64,000 nucleotides of DNA from Novosphingobium aureum (GTDB taxonomy: Bacteria; Pseudomonadota; Alphaproteobacteria; Sphingomonadales; Sphingomonadaceae). Shown here piece by piece: positions 27,408 to 38,639 of this stretch. The stretch is taken from NCBI RefSeq assembly GCF_015865035.1, contig NZ_JADZGI010000001.1, positions 1,984,001-2,048,000 of the forward strand, given 5' to 3'. The notes below the pieces were generated by a model, which was not told the origin of the DNA, ran no database searches, and saw only the letters and a list, made by a program, of their open reading frames with translations. Numbering within the stretch: the first letter of the stretch is position 1; the number at the start of each line of letters is the position of its first letter. Position numbers and translations under genes: made by a program.

Positions 27408-28841
27408 TCAGAACCTGTACTTTGCAGCGAATTCCATGCGATCGAGGCTGCCGTCCGCGCCCGAGACCGTCTCGCGCACCGCGTGGCGGTACTCGACACC
27501 GAAATCGAGCTTGTCGGCAGGGCTCCAGAAAAGGTTCGCCGCCATGCTCCACGCGCGCTTGTTGGCAAGGCCGTTGACGACGATGGCGTCGGGGTAGTCG
27601 GCATCCTGATACCCGGCCATGAAGGTCGAGCGCAGCTTGTCGCTCCAGCCCAGCTTGAGGGCGGCGAAGGCGGCGAAATTGTCGACCACCGCGAGCTCCT
27701 CGCCGAATGCGGGCAGCACTGCGTCGGCGACGTAGCCGAGCCCGAGATAACGACCGATGCCCTGGCCGTAGGTGACCATGAAGCGCAGGTCGTGCCGGCC
27801 TTCGGGGCCGAAGGGCACGATGCCCGACCCGGAGAGGCCCCAGCCAAAGGCGCTGTCGGAAAGACCGCCCTGCTGGACCCTGATCTCGCGCGCGACACCC
27901 GCCAGGACGAAACTGCCGAGCCCGGGCGTCCAGTTGATGCGGCCCACTAGGTCTGGCATGCGGTCATCGTCGAGATCGGCAAAGCCTGCACTGTCGCCGA
28001 CCAAGGCCTCGGTCTGCGGGTTCTCGATGGCGACCGCAAAGGAAAGCTGGTCGGCCACCTTGTGCGTATAGCGGACCATGGCCTGGCGGTTGAACACGGT
28101 GCCCTCGGTCGGCCCGACGAAGTCGGTGGTCTCGGGCAGGGCGGCAACATTCTGGAAGGTCGACCATTCCTGCCCGATGAGCAGGTTGCCGTACTTGATG
28201 AAGCCGCGGCGGAAAGTGGGCACGTAAGGGTTGGTGGCGCGCTGCGCCCCCGGCGGCGCGGTGGCGAGACCGAAGTCGAACTCGATGTAGCCCGACAGCT
28301 CGCGGCCCTCGAGCGGTGTGCTCGCACCCATGGTGATGCGCGTCTGGCGCGCATGCATCATGAAGTCCTGACTCTTGGCGCCATCGCCGACCGGGATGTG
28401 CTGGGGCAGGTAGAATTCCTTGCCGAGTGCCCCGGGAGCCACGTCGCCCGAGCTCCAGCGCGAGGCGATCGCGTTGACGCGGACGTAGCCGCCCAGCTTG
28501 AAGGTGGTCGCGCCCACGTCGAAGCCGTCCTTGCCGGACGCCGAAGCTGCGGCGGGAGCAGCATCCTCGATCCGGGCAACGCGGGTAACCGCGTCGGCGC
28601 TCTGGGTCTGTGCGGCAGCCAGTGCGCTGCGGGTTTCGCTTTCGGCACGCTGCTGGTCGGCACGGGCGCGGGCAAGGTCCTCGCGCAGCAGCTGCATCTC
28701 GGCCTCGAGACGTTCGAGGCGCGCTTCGAGCTGTGCTTCTCGCTCGCTGGCCGACGTGCTCTGCGCCAGCGCGGCTTGCGGTGCCACCAGGCACGTCGCT
28801 CCTAGCAATACGCCGATCAGGCGCCGCGGATGCGGGGTCAT
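27408..28841 (-). CDS. DcaP-like trimeric outer-membrane porin
   Basis: A 477-residue porin. It has a signal peptide (MTPHPRRLIGVLLGATCLVA, cleavage near AALAQ), then a coiled coil around residues 30-80 (LEARLERLEAEMQLLREDLA). The beta-barrel starts at TTFKLGGYVRVNAIA and ends in the C-terminal aromatic FAAKYRF. A periplasmic coiled coil before the barrel is the mark of DcaP porins, known for dicarboxylate uptake. The ATG at 28841 has SD GGAGGAGAGGA; the frame is open upstream. It heads the minus-strand run porin-MFS-GNAT-prpE. Confidence 0.85.
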   Translation of the reverse strand: MTPHPRRLIGVLLGATCLVAPQAALAQSTSASEREAQLEARLERLEAEMQLLREDLARARADQQRAESETRSALAAAQTQSADAVTRVARIEDAAPAAASASGKDGFDVGATTFKLGGYVRVNAIASRWSSGDVAPGALGKEFYLPQHIPVGDGAKSQDFMMHARQTRITMGASTPLEGRELSGYIEFDFGLATAPPGAQRATNPYVPTFRRGFIKYGNLLIGQEWSTFQNVAALPETTDFVGPTEGTVFNRQAMVRYTHKVADQLSFAVAIENPQTEALVGDSAGFADLDDDRMPDLVGRINWTPGLGSFVLAGVAREIRVQQGGLSDSAFGWGLSGSGIVPFGPEGRHDLRFMVTYGQGIGRYLGLGYVADAVLPAFGEELAVVDNFAAFAALKLGWSDKLRSTFMAGYQDADYPDAIVVNGLANKRAWSMAANLFWSPADKLDFGVEYRHAVRETVSGADGSLDRMEFAAKYRF

Positions 28842-28967
28842 AGTCCTCTCCTCCTCTCGACCCCGGCCTGCTCTTTGACGCGATGCGGCGACGCGCTGCG
28901 CTGGCAATGCTCAAGGTCGTGCCTATGTTCAGGGAGAAGCGTGGGCCGGGCCATCCCGACCTTGGTG

Positions 28968-28983
28968 ATGGTCCTACGACCAT
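28968..28983. promoter_or_regulatory. Palindrome in the porin/acs divergent promoter region
   Basis: ATGGTC-CTAC-GACCAT, a 6-4-6 perfect palindrome, lies 90 bases before acs and 127 before the porin start, in the only intergenic region that can control both transcripts. A response regulator encoded just downstream of acs (CrbR type) is the obvious candidate ligand. The binding is inferred. Confidence 0.45.
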
Positions 28984-29072
28984 TGTCTAATGTCCCCCGG
29001 CATTCGCTATTGTGCTAGGAGCAGGTCAAACCCGGAAACATCCGGATGCATTGACCCGGAGAGGAGAAATTT

Positions 29073-31022
<1,950 letters not shown>

Positions 31023-31043
31023 GGGCGTAACGTCCAGAGAAAT

Positions 31044-31673
31044 ATGCCGCGCACGATCATCATTGCCGACGACCACCCGCTCTACCGCCAGGCGCTCTCG
31101 CTCGCGGTCGAGCGGGTGGCGCCGGATGCACGGGTGATCGAGGCGGGCACGCTGGCCGGCGCGGTGCAGGCGCTGTCTCAGGCAGACGAGCCAGCCCTTG
31201 TGTTGCTCGATCTCAAGATGCCCGGTGCCGTCGGTTTCTCGGGCATTGCCCTGCTTCATGCCGAAAAGCCCGCGGTGCCGATCCTCGTCGTATCGAGCGC
31301 CGAGGGCGCATCCGCCGCAGAGGAGGCGAGGAGTTTCGGCGCGGTCGGCTTCCTGCGCAAGGACAGCGATCTCGAAGTAATCGAGGCTGCGGTCGCCTCG
31401 GCGCTCGGTGGCAGCAGGCGTATCGAGAGCGGTACCTGCGCGGAGGCAGACCAACCCGATCATGGGCGTGTCGCAGACCTCACCCCGACCCAGACCAAGG
31501 TCCTGCTCGCGGTGCTCGACGGCCAGCTCAACAAGCAGATCGCGCACGAACTGGGCGTCAGCGAGGCCACGATCAAGGCGCACATGACCGCGATCATGCG
31601 CAAGCTCGACGTCACCAACCGTACCCAGGCGGCGCTGGTCGCGCGCTCAATGGGGCTCCACCTCCAGCACTGA
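31044..31673 (+). CDS. crbR: LuxR/NarL-type response regulator (CrbR-like)
   Basis: A 209-residue two-component regulator. The receiver domain has acidic pair D9/D10 (IIADDHPLY), phosphoacceptor D56 (LVLLDLKMPG) and switch Lys in GFLRKDSDLE. The LuxR-type HTH lies near residues 145-205 (LTPTQTKVLLAVLDGQLNKQIAHELGVSEATIKAHMTAIMRKLDV). It follows acs by 21 bases and its end overlaps the end of the opposite-strand kinase by 27 bases. CrbS/CrbR (also MxtR/ErdR) systems with the same kinase architecture activate acs in Vibrio and Pseudomonas; architecture and linkage to acs support the same here. The symbol is by analogy. Confidence 0.88.
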   Translation: MPRTIIIADDHPLYRQALSLAVERVAPDARVIEAGTLAGAVQALSQADEPALVLLDLKMPGAVGFSGIALLHAEKPAVPILVVSSAEGASAAEEARSFGAVGFLRKDSDLEVIEAAVASALGGSRRIESGTCAEADQPDHGRVADLTPTQTKVLLAVLDGQLNKQIAHELGVSEATIKAHMTAIMRKLDVTNRTQAALVARSMGLHLQH

Positions 31674-34600
31674 AACCGAGGCGAGGAAGGCCTCGATCAC
31701 CTCGGGTGCGACCGGTTTCGCATAGGCGCGAATGCCCAGCGGATCGGTGAGGGGACGTATCTGTGCGAGCGGCTCTGCCGTGAGGATCGCCGCCGGCAGG
31801 TCGGGGCGCTGATTGCGCAGGGCCTTAATGAGCGCAATCCCGTCCTCACCGTCATCGAGCCTGAAATCCGCAAGCACCGCGTCGACGATGGCGGCGTGGG
31901 CGAGCGCACCCTCGATATCGTTTTCGCCGAGCGCGGTATGGCCCATACGCTCGACCAGCGCCGCCGTCGCCTCGACGATACGGCTGTCGTTGTCGACCAC
32001 GAGGATGGTGAGGGCGCGTGGTTCAATCGGTCCGGAGACGGGTAACCGGCCCGGCTTCGCGTCTCGTCGGGGGACCGCGTGCAGTTCGGGCAGGAGCAGG
32101 CTGAAGCGTGATCCGCGCCCTGCGTTGGAGGAGACTTCGATCCGTCCGCCCAGCAGGCGCACGATCCGCTCGACGAGGGCAAGACCGAGGCCGAGGCCTT
32201 CGGCATCCACGCTGCCAAGACGCGTGAATTCTCCGAATATCTCCTGCGCCTGGCTTTCATCGAAGCCGACGCCGGTATCGACCACGTCGATGCGCAGCCA
32301 GTCGCCGCGTCGCCGGACGCCGACGACGACCCCGCCCTCGCGGGTGTAGCGCAGGGCGTTGGAGAGGAAATTCTGCATGACCGAACGCAACAGCCCCGGA
32401 TCGGTCTCGACCCACCCGCGGACCGGGCCGATGTGCAGTCGCAGTCCCTTGGCCTCGGCGCTGGGGCGGAAGCTTTCGGCCATGTCGGAAAGGAACGGGG
32501 CGAGATCGACCGGCTCGGGCTCGGGGGTCACGCCGCCCGCGTCGATACGCGAGATGTCGAGCAATGCGCGCAGCAGTTCCTCGGCGGCCACGATGGCATT
32601 GTCGACGCGCGCGATGAGGGCCTTTTCCGCCTCGGGTGCGCTGCGCGCAAGGGCTGCGGAAAACAGGCGTGCTGCGTGAAGCGGCTGGAGCAGGTCGTGG
32701 CTTGCCGCTGCCAGAAAGCGGGTCTTGTCGCGCGTGGCCGCGGCGAGCAGGCGGTTGGCTTCGCGCAGTTCGCTGGTGCGCTCCTCGACGCGCTGCTCGA
32801 GCTGGGCGAGGGTACGCTCGAGTTCTTCGCGGGCATGTGCCTCTCCGGTCACGTCGGTAAACGACATGACGTAACCGCCGCCGGGCATCGGGCCGCCCAC
32901 CGTCTTGATCACGCGCCCGTCCTCGCGGCGGCGCTCGAAGCTGTGGTCCTGCCGTGCGCGCAAGTGCTCGAGGCGCCGGGCGATACTAGCCTCGATGTCG
33001 TCGCAGCCGAAATCTCCGCGCAGGGCATTGTGGCGGATGAGCTGCTCGATCGGAATGCCCACGCGCAGGAGCCCCGGTGGATAGGCGAGTATCTGCTCGT
33101 AGCGCGCGTTCCAGGCGATGAGGTTGAGCTCGGCATCGACAACGCTGATACCGGCGTCGATGTTCTCGAAAGTCGCGGCGAGCAACTGGCGCGAGAAGCG
33201 CAGCGACTGGCCGCCCTCGTCGAGCAGGCGGGTGACGTCGGTCAGGTCCATGCGGCCACTTGCCAGCGCAGAGGCGACCAGCATGCGCGCCGAAGAAGCC
33301 CCGACGACGCTGGCAACCAGAGCCTGCGCGCGCTGGGCCGAGGCCCTGTCGACAAGCTCGGCATGGTGCGCGGGCGGAAACTCGAGGAGTGCGCGTTCCT
33401 GCCCCACGAAACTGGCAACGAATTGCTGCAGCTCGCCCAGATTGGTGACGCGGCGAGACGTGGCGAAGAGGCGCGGCAGGCCAGGTGCGGGCATCTTGCG
33501 CGCGGCGAACACCGCGTAGAGGGCAAGGTTGAGGCCAAGGCTCCAGCTGACGCCATGAACGAAGGGCGTCGTCTGCCCGACCCCGAACAGGCGGTTGGGG
33601 TCGAGCGTACTTCCAACCAGGCTCGCCAACCAGTCTGCAGGAAGAATTGGGGGAAGCGCGAGGGTGTAGGCCCAGAGTCCAAGGCCGAGCGCAAGGCTCA
33701 CCCGCGCGGCAAGCGGATCGCGGCCGGTGCCGGTTGCCGCAAGCACGAGGTGGGGCGTGAACTGCGCCATGGCCGCAAAGGCAACCAGCCCCATCGAGGC
33801 GAGCGACTGGTCGTGCCGGATCAGCAGTGCGAAGCTCAAGGCCAGCGCCATGATGCCCACGATGGAGAACCGGCGCATCGCCAGCATCCGCCGCCCGATC
33901 TCGCCGGCACCGGGGCCGGTTTTGACGCGCAGCACGGCCCCGGCGAACAGGTCGTTCGAGACCATCGTCGCCAGCGCGGTGGTGTCGACGATGGCCATCG
34001 ACGCGGCCGCGCCGATACCGCCGAGCAGGGCGGCTGCCAGCGCAATGTCCGAGCCGGCCCATCCGGGGAGGCGCAGTACGTAGAGATCGGGGTCGGTGCC
34101 GCCCGGAAGCAAGGTCTGGCCAGCCAGTGCAATCGGGACGATCAGCGCGACGATGGCGACGAGATAGAGCGCGAGGCCCTTGCGTGCGCGCGGCAGGTCA
34201 TCCTGCGAGCGTGCTTCGACCAATCCCATGTAGAACTGGCGCGGAAGCGCGACGATGGCGAAGACCGAGACCAGCAGGATCACGGCCACCTCGAGGGTGA
34301 GGTTCTGCGGCGCGAACTGACCGGCAAAGGCCTGCATCCCCTGGGCAAGGCTGGCAGGCGGCGCTGCGAAGAGCAGGGCCATGGCAAGGACGGCCACTAC
34401 CGCGAGGGCGGCCAGCTTGACCAGCGAATCGAGCGCCACGGCATAGAGCAGCCCTTCGCTGCGCCCCGCCAGCTCGAACCGGCGCGCACCGAACAGAACC
34501 GCAAACAGCGCCAGGATTGCCGCAGCAGCGATCATCGCAGTGCCATCGACAGCACTTTGCGAAACGATCGCGAGGGCATTGCCGATCGAGCGCAACTGCA

Positions 34601-34994
34601 AGGCCAGATAGGGAATTGTGCCCGTGAGCGCGATGATCGTGACCAGCCGCGCCACCCAGACATCGTGACCAAAGCGCGCGGCGATGAAGTCGGAGACCGT
34701 TGTCGCGCGTTCCTGTGCCACCGCTTCGGCCAGCTTGCGCAGGAAGCGCGGGGCGAGCAGCAACAGCAGGATCGGCCCGAGGTAGATCGGCAGATATCCC
34801 CATCCCGCGCGCACGGCGGTCCCGGTCGAACCATAGAAGGTCCAGCTGGTACAATAGACGGCAAGGGCGAGCGTATAGGCACGGTGGCGACGTTGTGGCG
34901 AGAACGCGGTCTTGCGCTGCTCGACCCAGGCCGCGACGGCAAACAGGCACAGCCCGAAAGCCAGAACGGCAACAATCGCGGTGAGAAGGCTCAT
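31647..34994 (-). CDS. crbS: Hybrid histidine kinase with sodium/solute symporter sensor domain (CrbS-like)
   Basis: An 1115-residue sensor kinase. About residues 1-480 form an SSS/PutP-like multi-helix domain (YTLALAVYCTSWTFYGSTG is the family-typical first part). A linker and a PAS domain (about 608-715, ISVVDAELNLIAWNARYEQIL) follow. Then come a coiled coil, HisKA with FLAAASHDLLQPLHAARLF (His near 762), HATPase with VMQNFLSNALRYT and DTGVGFDESQ, and a C-terminal receiver with Asp in LADFRLDDGEDG (near 1046). This is the CrbS architecture, thought to couple acetate or related signals to acs expression. Whether the symporter part transports anything is unknown. It converges on crbR with a 27-base 3' overlap. 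Confidence 0.92.
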   Translation of the reverse strand: MSLLTAIVAVLAFGLCLFAVAAWVEQRKTAFSPQRRHRAYTLALAVYCTSWTFYGSTGTAVRAGWGYLPIYLGPILLLLLAPRFLRKLAEAVAQERATTVSDFIAARFGHDVWVARLVTIIALTGTIPYLALQLRSIGNALAIVSQSAVDGTAMIAAAAILALFAVLFGARRFELAGRSEGLLYAVALDSLVKLAALAVVAVLAMALLFAAPPASLAQGMQAFAGQFAPQNLTLEVAVILLVSVFAIVALPRQFYMGLVEARSQDDLPRARKGLALYLVAIVALIVPIALAGQTLLPGGTDPDLYVLRLPGWAGSDIALAAALLGGIGAAASMAIVDTTALATMVSNDLFAGAVLRVKTGPGAGEIGRRMLAMRRFSIVGIMALALSFALLIRHDQSLASMGLVAFAAMAQFTPHLVLAATGTGRDPLAARVSLALGLGLWAYTLALPPILPADWLASLVGSTLDPNRLFGVGQTTPFVHGVSWSLGLNLALYAVFAARKMPAPGLPRLFATSRRVTNLGELQQFVASFVGQERALLEFPPAHHAELVDRASAQRAQALVASVVGASSARMLVASALASGRMDLTDVTRLLDEGGQSLRFSRQLLAATFENIDAGISVVDAELNLIAWNARYEQILAYPPGLLRVGIPIEQLIRHNALRGDFGCDDIEASIARRLEHLRARQDHSFERRREDGRVIKTVGGPMPGGGYVMSFTDVTGEAHAREELERTLAQLEQRVEERTSELREANRLLAAATRDKTRFLAAASHDLLQPLHAARLFSAALARSAPEAEKALIARVDNAIVAAEELLRALLDISRIDAGGVTPEPEPVDLAPFLSDMAESFRPSAEAKGLRLHIGPVRGWVETDPGLLRSVMQNFLSNALRYTREGGVVVGVRRRGDWLRIDVVDTGVGFDESQAQEIFGEFTRLGSVDAEGLGLGLALVERIVRLLGGRIEVSSNAGRGSRFSLLLPELHAVPRRDAKPGRLPVSGPIEPRALTILVVDNDSRIVEATAALVERMGHTALGENDIEGALAHAAIVDAVLADFRLDDGEDGIALIKALRNQRPDLPAAILTAEPLAQIRPLTDPLGIRAYAKPVAPEVIEAFLASVSVLEVEPH

Positions 34995-35250
34995 CCGTGC
35001 CCGCCCCCGTTCCTGCCCGAAACTACGTTCCGGTGACTTTGTCGCCTCGTGACCACGGCGCCCATTCTAGCATTGCCCTCTCTCTCGCAGGCCAGTCCTA
35101 CGTCTAACTGTGTAAAATGCCTAGCACCTGTCCACCTCGGGCCCAGCCAATCTTCCCCCAATCGGCAGCCCCTGGGCGCCAGCGCGATATGCTATGCCGC
35201 TGCGATTGACGCTGGCCCGGCGTTTTCCTAAGCGCGCTTGCATCATCAAC

Positions 35251-35360
35251 CCACGGGGTGTCCTGGCGCTGTCAGGGCTGAGAGGCGCATCGCGGCACAA
35301 TCCAGTGTCGAGTCCGCAAACCCGCGAACCTGATCCGGTTCATGCCGGCGGAGGAATAGG
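35251..35360 (+). promoter_or_regulatory. TPP riboswitch (THI element)
   Basis: The conserved thiamin pyrophosphate aptamer core is clear: GGGGTG (35255-35260), GGCTGAGA (35276-35283), GAACCTGATCCGGTT (35326-35340) and GCCGGCGGAGGAATAGGG. It lies immediately upstream of the TonB receptor and tenA. The receptor's Shine-Dalgarno GGAGG (35350-35354) falls within the 3' conserved strand and there is no room for a terminator. Control is probably translational, with ligand binding hiding the SD. Confidence 0.93.
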
Positions 35361-35364
35361 GACC

Positions 35365-37551
35365 ATGCGACGAAAAGCCGCACTCCATATCGCACGTACA
35401 CCTGTCATTTTCGCGGTGCTTTGCGCCGGCCTCTCGGTGGGCTTGCCCACTGCCGTCCGGGCCGCTGAAGCAGCCGGTGAGGACCCGATCATTGTCACCG
35501 CGCGCGGCCGTCCCGAAGCACAGATCGCGGTGCCCGACACCGTGACCGTGTTCACGCAGGACGACATCGCGCGCCGCAGACTGACGACCGTCGACGACTT
35601 CATAGCCCAGACCCCGGGCGTGTTCATGATCAACGATCAGGACCCGGGCACCAACATGATCACGGTGCGCGGCGTCTCGACCAACCGCAACCAGTCGCCC
35701 TCGATCGCCTATGTCGTCGACGGACTGGCCCTCGCCGATTCCGAGCTGTTCACGCTACACACTTACGACGTTGCCCGCGTCGAGATCCTGAAAGGTCCGC
35801 AAGGCGCGCTCTTCGGTCGCTCGGCCTCGGGAGGCGCGGTCGACATCGCCACCAACGATCCCACCGACGAGGCGGGCGGCATGGCCTCGATCGGCATCGG
35901 CAACGGCTTCACCTGGACCGCGGACGGCGTGGTCAACGCGCCTGTCTCCGAGCGCGTCCAGCTGCGCCTCGCGGGTTCCTACCGCAACTCAGACGGCTTC
36001 ATCCGCAACAGCTACCTCGACAAGAAGGTCGACGGCTTCATCAGCCGCAACCTGCGCCTCAAGGCGAGGATCGAGACCTCGGAGACGAGCACGCTGAAGC
36101 TGCGCCTCGCTTGGGCTAACGAGGAAGGAGGCGCGGCCTACATCTCGTCGGAGAACGTCACCGGACGCAACGGGGGTCGCCTCTCGGGCACGATCCTGAC
36201 CGATCCCCAGGGCGACTTCGAGGGCCGCTTCGCGCGCGAATGGTGGGGCGCGCAAGCGACCTTCGAACAGGAACTGGGCGATGCGCTGATGCTCAGCTGG
36301 TCAGGCGGTTACGACAACTACCACAAGGACTTCTCGGAAGAGCTCGACTTCCGCCACGACACGCCCGTCACACTGGACGGCCTTGCGCTGTTCCCGGATG
36401 GCATCCAGCCCATCTCGCAGCCGGTCGACATCGAGGCATGGACCAGCGAAATGCGCCTGACCTCGCGCGGGGCCGGACCGCTGCGCTGGCACGCGGGCTT
36501 CTTCTTCCAGCGCCTCGAGCGTGACCGCACCGACGAATTCGGTCCGCTCCTGTTCGGCGCCGAGGCGCAGCGCGCAGAGACCCGCTCGAACCAGATCGGG
36601 CTCTTCGCGCAGGTCAGCTACGACGTGCTGCCGACGATCGAGGCGACGCTGGGCCTGCGCTACGACCGCGACCGGCGCAAGGAAGACACGGTCGGCGCCG
36701 ACAGCGCGACGATCTACGCCCGCCGCGCGCAGACCTTCGACAAGTGGCAGCCCAAGATCTCGCTCGCCTGGCACCCCTCGCAGGACTTCACCGGCTACGT
36801 CACCGGCAGCGTGGGTTTCAAGTCGGGCGGCTTCAACCCGCTGCCCGGCGCCTCGGACGTATGGAGCGCGAACTTTGCCGCCGAAACGGTCAAGTCGCTC
36901 GAAGCAGGCGTCAAGGGCCGCCTCGTCGATGGCCGCGTGCGCCTCGCGATGGCGGGCTTCGTGACCGACTACAGCAATTTCCAGAACACCGTGTTCCTGG
37001 GCAATTCGGTGGTGCTTTCGGTACCCGAAGTGAACGTCCACGGGCTCGAGGCATCGGCGCAGGCCGATCTCGGCCTCGGCTTCAGCCTCGATGGCGGCGC
37101 GGCCTGGACGCATAGCCGCGTCGGCCGCTACACCACGCCCAACCCGACGCCCGAACCTGGCGAGCCCGACGTGCTCGACCTCACCGGCAATCGCACCCCC
37201 AACGCCCCCGACTGGACGCTGAACGGCGGCATCGGGTGGCAGGGCGATGCCGGACCGGCGCTGATCGACGCGCGCCTGAGCGTCGCTTACGTCTCGCGCG
37301 TGGACTTCGAAATCGACAATATCCTGCACACGCCCGGCTATGCCTCGGTGGATGGCAGGATCGGCGTGGATCTGGGTGCCTGGAGCCTCGAGGTCTGGGC
37401 GAAGAACCTGTTCGACAAGCGCTGGGCGATTTCCGCCTTCGGTCAGCAGCAGTTGCCACTGCTCCTTGGCCTGGGCCCCGACGGCCCCTACGACAGCTTC
37501 ACGATCAACACCGGCCGCCAGTTCGGCCTCGGTGCCACGCGCCGCTTCTGA
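35365..37551 (+). CDS. TonB-dependent receptor under TPP riboswitch control
   Basis: A 728-residue outer-membrane receptor. It has a signal peptide (MRRKAALHIARTPVIFAVLCA, cleavage after AVRA), a TonB-box region (DPIIVTARG), a plug domain (DDFIAQTPGVFMIN, VEILKGPQGALFGRSASGG) and a 22-strand barrel. The barrel ends in QFGLGATRRF with a terminal aromatic residue. The riboswitch and downstream tenA indicate a substrate in thiamin metabolism: thiamin, its pyrimidine or a breakdown product. The open frame begins at 35194, but that part covers the riboswitch; the ATG at 35365 is right. No inner-membrane transporter or thiD is beside it. Confidence 0.92.
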   Translation: MRRKAALHIARTPVIFAVLCAGLSVGLPTAVRAAEAAGEDPIIVTARGRPEAQIAVPDTVTVFTQDDIARRRLTTVDDFIAQTPGVFMINDQDPGTNMITVRGVSTNRNQSPSIAYVVDGLALADSELFTLHTYDVARVEILKGPQGALFGRSASGGAVDIATNDPTDEAGGMASIGIGNGFTWTADGVVNAPVSERVQLRLAGSYRNSDGFIRNSYLDKKVDGFISRNLRLKARIETSETSTLKLRLAWANEEGGAAYISSENVTGRNGGRLSGTILTDPQGDFEGRFAREWWGAQATFEQELGDALMLSWSGGYDNYHKDFSEELDFRHDTPVTLDGLALFPDGIQPISQPVDIEAWTSEMRLTSRGAGPLRWHAGFFFQRLERDRTDEFGPLLFGAEAQRAETRSNQIGLFAQVSYDVLPTIEATLGLRYDRDRRKEDTVGADSATIYARRAQTFDKWQPKISLAWHPSQDFTGYVTGSVGFKSGGFNPLPGASDVWSANFAAETVKSLEAGVKGRLVDGRVRLAMAGFVTDYSNFQNTVFLGNSVVLSVPEVNVHGLEASAQADLGLGFSLDGGAAWTHSRVGRYTTPNPTPEPGEPDVLDLTGNRTPNAPDWTLNGGIGWQGDAGPALIDARLSVAYVSRVDFEIDNILHTPGYASVDGRIGVDLGAWSLEVWAKNLFDKRWAISAFGQQQLPLLLGLGPDGPYDSFTINTGRQFGLGATRRF

Positions 37552-38228
37552 TGAAGGACCAGCCCATGAGCTTTTGCGACACGATCTGGCAGGAGCTCGC
37601 GCCGCTGCGCCGCGCGATCCTCGACCAGCCCTTCCTCGCCGAACTGGCCGATGGTTCGCTCGCGCCCGAGAGCTTCCGGCACTACATGCTGCAGGACAGC
37701 CTCTATCTCGCCGAGTATGCCCGCGCGCTGGCAATCGCCTCGGCGCGCGCGCCCACGGCTGCGGGACGGCTCGAATTCTCCGACGGCGCCAAGGTCGCGG
37801 TGCAGGTCGAACAGGCGCTGCACCAGGCGTTCTTCGCCAAGTTCGAGGTCACCCCTGAAATGGCGCAGCAGGCCGAGCCGACGCCGGTGTGCCTGGGCTA
37901 TACCAGCTACCTTCTGAGCCTTGCCGCGACGCGCAGCTACGAGGAACTGATCGCGGGGATCCTGCCGTGCTTCTGGGTCTACTGGGAGGTCGGCTGCGAC
38001 ATCAAGCCGCGCGCCACCTCGCCCAATCCCTATGCGCCATGGATCGACACTTACGCCGATCCCGGCTTCGGCGAGGCGACCGCACGTGTTCGCGCACTGG
38101 TCGACGAGGCCGCCGCCAGCGCTACCCCGGCAACCCGCGCGGCCATGGCCACCGCCTTCCGCAACGCCACGCGCTACGAGTGGATGTTCTGGGATTCGGC
38201 CTACCGGCGCGAGACCTGGCCGGTCTGA
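37551..38228 (+). CDS. tenA: Thiaminase II / aminopyrimidine aminohydrolase TenA
   Basis: A 225-residue TenA/THI-4 fold enzyme that hydrolyses aminomethyl-HMP from degraded thiamin to HMP for salvage. Residues expected for activity are present: D49 and Y52 (MLQDSLYLAEYA), the catalytic Cys C140 (AGILPCFWVYWEVG), Tyr in PYAPWIDTYAD and E210 (ATRYEWMFWDSAY). Its ATG overlaps the stop of the TonB receptor (TGATG), so it is translationally coupled and under the same TPP riboswitch. An ATG five codons later (MSFCDTIW) is also possible. A convergent gap of 222 bases follows, in which I see no gene. Confidence 0.94.
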   Translation: MKDQPMSFCDTIWQELAPLRRAILDQPFLAELADGSLAPESFRHYMLQDSLYLAEYARALAIASARAPTAAGRLEFSDGAKVAVQVEQALHQAFFAKFEVTPEMAQQAEPTPVCLGYTSYLLSLAATRSYEELIAGILPCFWVYWEVGCDIKPRATSPNPYAPWIDTYADPGFGEATARVRALVDEAAASATPATRAAMATAFRNATRYEWMFWDSAYRRETWPV

Positions 38229-38450
38229 GACGCCACTTCCCGCCTTCGTCTTGAACCGGAGGTTGGCGGACAGAATGGCAAAATTGCCGGGTAGGGTGAC
38301 CTCTCAAGGACAGTGCAAAACATCTCGATTTCGGGCGTTCTTGCACCAGCTGACTGAGGACACCCTAAAGCCGGACAGAACTGGCGTCGTGGCCGAGAGA
38401 CATCGGATCGGTGTTTTGCATTCCTTGCCCCTGCGCCTGACAAGGTCATT

Positions 38451-38639
38451 TCAGTGACCGGACGAGATCCGCCTTTTTTCGGTCACGTCGATCTGCACCA
38501 CTCGCCCTTCATGGACGGTCAGCGATACACTCCCAAACTTGAGGTCGCTGAGCGCCGTGCGCACGGTCGCAAGGCTGAGGTCGAGCGACTTCTCTGCATC
38601 GTCCAGCGTTGCCGGGCGAGAGTTACGCGAGGACGTCAT
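38451..38639 (-). CDS. YezD-like (DUF2292) small protein
   Basis: A 62-residue protein with the core SDLKFGSVSLTVHEGRVVQI, matching the YezD/DUF2292 family, small proteins often encoded with sulfate or sulfur genes. Its start overlaps the cysA stop by 4 bases, so it is the last gene of the sulfate ABC operon. The function of the family is unknown; linkage suggests a role in sulfur assimilation. Confidence 0.78.
   Translation of the reverse strand: MTSSRNSRPATLDDAEKSLDLSLATVRTALSDLKFGSVSLTVHEGRVVQIDVTEKRRISSGH

Noticed and set aside
38263..38273. TTGGCGGACAG shared by the tenA-yezD gap and the region at 59066 as an insertion-sequence end
   Set aside because: Only eleven bases match; no longer repeat, target duplication or transposase is present.
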